Assembly (NCBI GenBank): GCA_023376005.1
Contig: CM042157.1
Coordinates: forward strand, 54,143,012 to 54,207,011
Reading direction: 5' to 3'
From: Doryteuthis pealeii
Taxonomy: Eukaryota; Mollusca; Cephalopoda; Myopsida; Loliginidae
Length of the DNA: 64,000 bases
Shown here: positions 62,545 through 64,000 of the stretch, piece by piece
Position numbering within the stretch: position 1 is the first letter of the stretch
Layout of the letters: the number at the start of each line of letters is the position of its first letter
Notes under the pieces: model-generated
The model's input: the letters and a program-made list of their open reading frames with translations, nothing else
Databases searched by the model: none
Told to the model about the DNA's origin: nothing
Position numbers and translations under genes: made by a program

Positions 62545-62770
62545 ATTTGAGATGTACAGGGTGTTTCAGAAAAACTGATATCATTTTGAAATCTAATAAC
62601 TTGACCAATTCATTCAATGATCTCAACTTTTAACAGCATGTGTAGAAACAACTTAAAATTCTATGTTTAATTTTGAAACACAGTTTTTTCCAGTGTTTCT
62701 ATATGTGAAAATAAAGAAAATATTAAACATGGAATTTTGAGTTGCTTCTACATATACTGTTAAAATTGAA
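62545..62770. mobile_element. MITE copy with internal hairpin
   Basis: The left end GTACAGGGTGTTTCAGAAAA is well preserved. Then ACTTGACCAATTCATTCAAT, CAACTTTTAACAGCATGTGT and AGAAACAACTTAAAATTCTA, and after a spacer the inverse segment GGAATTTTGAGTTGCTTCTA and CATATACTGTTAAAA. The far terminal repeat is missing; SINE B follows. Confidence 0.6.
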
Positions 62771-62771
62771 A

Positions 62772-62850
62772 CAGCTTTATTCTGTATTTGAACTCTGGTC
62801 ATTGAGTTCATTTTCTATGATAATAACTATTACACCATGTGACACCTGCA
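62772..62850 (-). mobile_element. SINE B tRNA-like head
   Basis: TTCTGTATTTGAACTCTGGT (B box inverse) and GATAATAACTATTACACCAT (A box inverse), then GTGACACCTGC. Confidence 0.6.
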
Positions 62851-63338
62851 AATTCTTGGTATAACAGATAAGTATAAAATGCTAATTAGAATTCTTTATT
62901 CCTTTCTAAATAGAAGCATCAATATCATTATGGACTATTGTTACTATAGGAACTAGGTTTACAGATCATCTTGTATTGTAATTATTTTGTTTTGTCTTTT
63001 TTCTTTATTGTTCCAAAATAAAGGAAGTAAATTTACATTGAAGATTATAACAAAATGAAAGGAAAGAACAAAAAAAAGAAATGCATTGATTTGACTATGT
63101 TTAACCAGATTATTTTGCAGCCTTCACTGAAGTAAAAGGTGAACACAAAACTAGTGTGAAATATAAAAATCTCCATTTGTCGTTCTGTCTAAATATTGAA
63201 TGGAATCTGGATAGTTCACCACAAGAAACGTCTAACTCTGCCAATGGCAGTAAGAAATCATTTCGGGGATATTAGTCTGTCATGTTAACTTTGATTTTTT
63301 TTTTCTTTTCCTCCTCCTCCTCCTTCTCTTCTGGTGAG
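62851..63338. other. AT-rich stretch, pyrimidine tract at right
   Basis: Ends in a TTTTCCTCCTCCTCCTCC tract that could serve as a splice acceptor tract. Confidence 0.45.
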
Positions 63339-63413
63339 AACTAAAAGTGCCACTTACTATCAGAAGTGTCCAAGAGCAGACGGTAAATTGAAATTTAATG
63401 AGTTGTGGCTCAG
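63339..63413 (+). CDS. Candidate small exon (63364 or 63339 to 63413)
   Basis: A 3' pyrimidine tract (63295-63332) precedes a CAG at 63361-63363, and CTCAG|GTATGT at 63409-63419 is an excellent donor. The frame is open across the region, reading TKSATYYQKCPRADGKLKFN then ELWL. Starting after CAG (63364) gives codon-boundary entry, compatible with the phase in which the 59061 exon ends. The earlier AG at 63337 would not be. There are no homologues in mind and the exon is short, so this is tentative. Confidence 0.3.
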
Positions 63414-63850
63414 GTATGTCTCTGGACCTCGACACGCAGTCTCCGCTATTTCATTTGTTGCTTAAGGCGCAGATGAGCCGAACCAGGCCAGGTCAAGCCA
63501 GACAGTGTATTTACCGAGAGTTGCAGATAGAAATTATATTAGTGTTGAACAATAACCTGGTTGAGGTAGTGAAGCTAATAAATGTTGACTACAGAAAAGG
63601 TACAAAGGAAAGGATGGAAGGGAAAGACGAGTAAAAGGAGCACTGAAAACCGGCAATGGAATTGAACTTTGGAAAGGGAGACATGAGGAAAAAAGCCTGC
63701 TGAGGCTTCTTTTTGGAAAAGATTTTTGCTTCGGGCACTAAGAGACTGGAAATACACATCTACATACGAAGCCAACTTTGGCATATACACACATACAGAA
63801 TAACATAGGTGCACATAAAATCAAATATCATGCACATACAGTAATCAAAT
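63414..63850. other. Less AT-rich stretch, unassigned
   Basis: 63420-63540 has several CpGs (CTCGACACGCAG, GGCGCAG, AGCCGAACC, TACCGAGAG). A 78-codon plus-strand frame (63398-63634) starts within the candidate exon's end, with no recognised domain. Possibly intron edge, UTR or a conserved noncoding element. Confidence 0.3.
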
Positions 63851-64000
63851 ATTAGCACACACACACACACACACATGATATGTATATATATGTATGTATA
63901 GAGAGTGAGTATATGTACTGTTGAAGTATATACACACACTTTAATATATTCACAAACATGTACAAAAGCATATATCTATAGAAATAAGAATGCACTAAGG
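63851..64000. repeat. (CA)n and (TATG)n patches
   Basis: About 20 bp of CA at 63856-63875, then TATA/TATG-rich sequence to the window end. Confidence 0.8.

Overview
This is eukaryotic, intron- or intergenic-type DNA: strongly AT-rich, with no long open frames, dozens of (TA)n, (TC)n(TA)n and (CA)n(TA)n tracts, and a dense layer of decayed transposable elements. The mix of tRNA-headed SINEs, LINE fragments whose 3' ends run into (TA)n, non-autonomous Helitrons, mariner relics and fold-back elements most resembles a coleoid cephalopod (octopus-type) genome. That assignment rests on recalled repeat types, not on a search. No bacterial, phage, CRISPR or operon-like content was seen.

Coding content is sparse. 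The best host-gene candidate is one internal exon at 59061-59203 (+), with a polypyrimidine tract, AG acceptor, GTAAGG donor and clearly higher GC than its surroundings. A weaker, phase-compatible exon lies at 63364-63413 (+). Other protein-like stretches are transposon relics: a LINE reverse transcriptase piece (494-795), a LINE C-terminal zinc-finger piece (1618-1845), a GALG-type LINE ORF end (4491-4893, minus), LINE 3' ends (3331, 8677, 13894, 16028, 17620, 49058), a GC-rich 5'-truncated LINE with a 19-bp target duplication (24465-24805), mariner pieces (28082-28165 and 50629-51118) and a broken copy of a widespread uncharacterised element-associated protein (39690-40520).

Layout: 1-4.9 kb LINE relics and (TA)n arrays; 5.7-7.3 kb a fold-back element and a 267-bp tandem duplication; 8-15.5 kb mixed SINE, LINE and repeat-T fragments; 16-24.8 kb the most structured part, with a perfect 137-bp inverted repeat, two Helitrons, three same-strand SINEs and a LINE insertion; 25-34.4 kb repeat T, mariner, SINE C and a 0.9-kb purine tract; 34.9-36.1 kb a 28-bp minisatellite and a promoter-like segment; 37-49 kb relics, a Helitron and a 62-bp perfect hairpin; 50-57.6 kb mariner, a second copy of an 0.8-kb repeat and an 88-bp-arm hairpin; 57.9-58.8 kb a homogeneous 64-bp satellite about 270 bp upstream of the exon; 59-64 kb the exon candidates and more SINE/MITE relics.

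No interacting gene system is present. The most noteworthy material is structural: near-perfect snap-back hairpins abutting microsatellites, Helitrons with complete diagnostic termini, the young satellite array, and several recurring repeat families that could be consensus-built.
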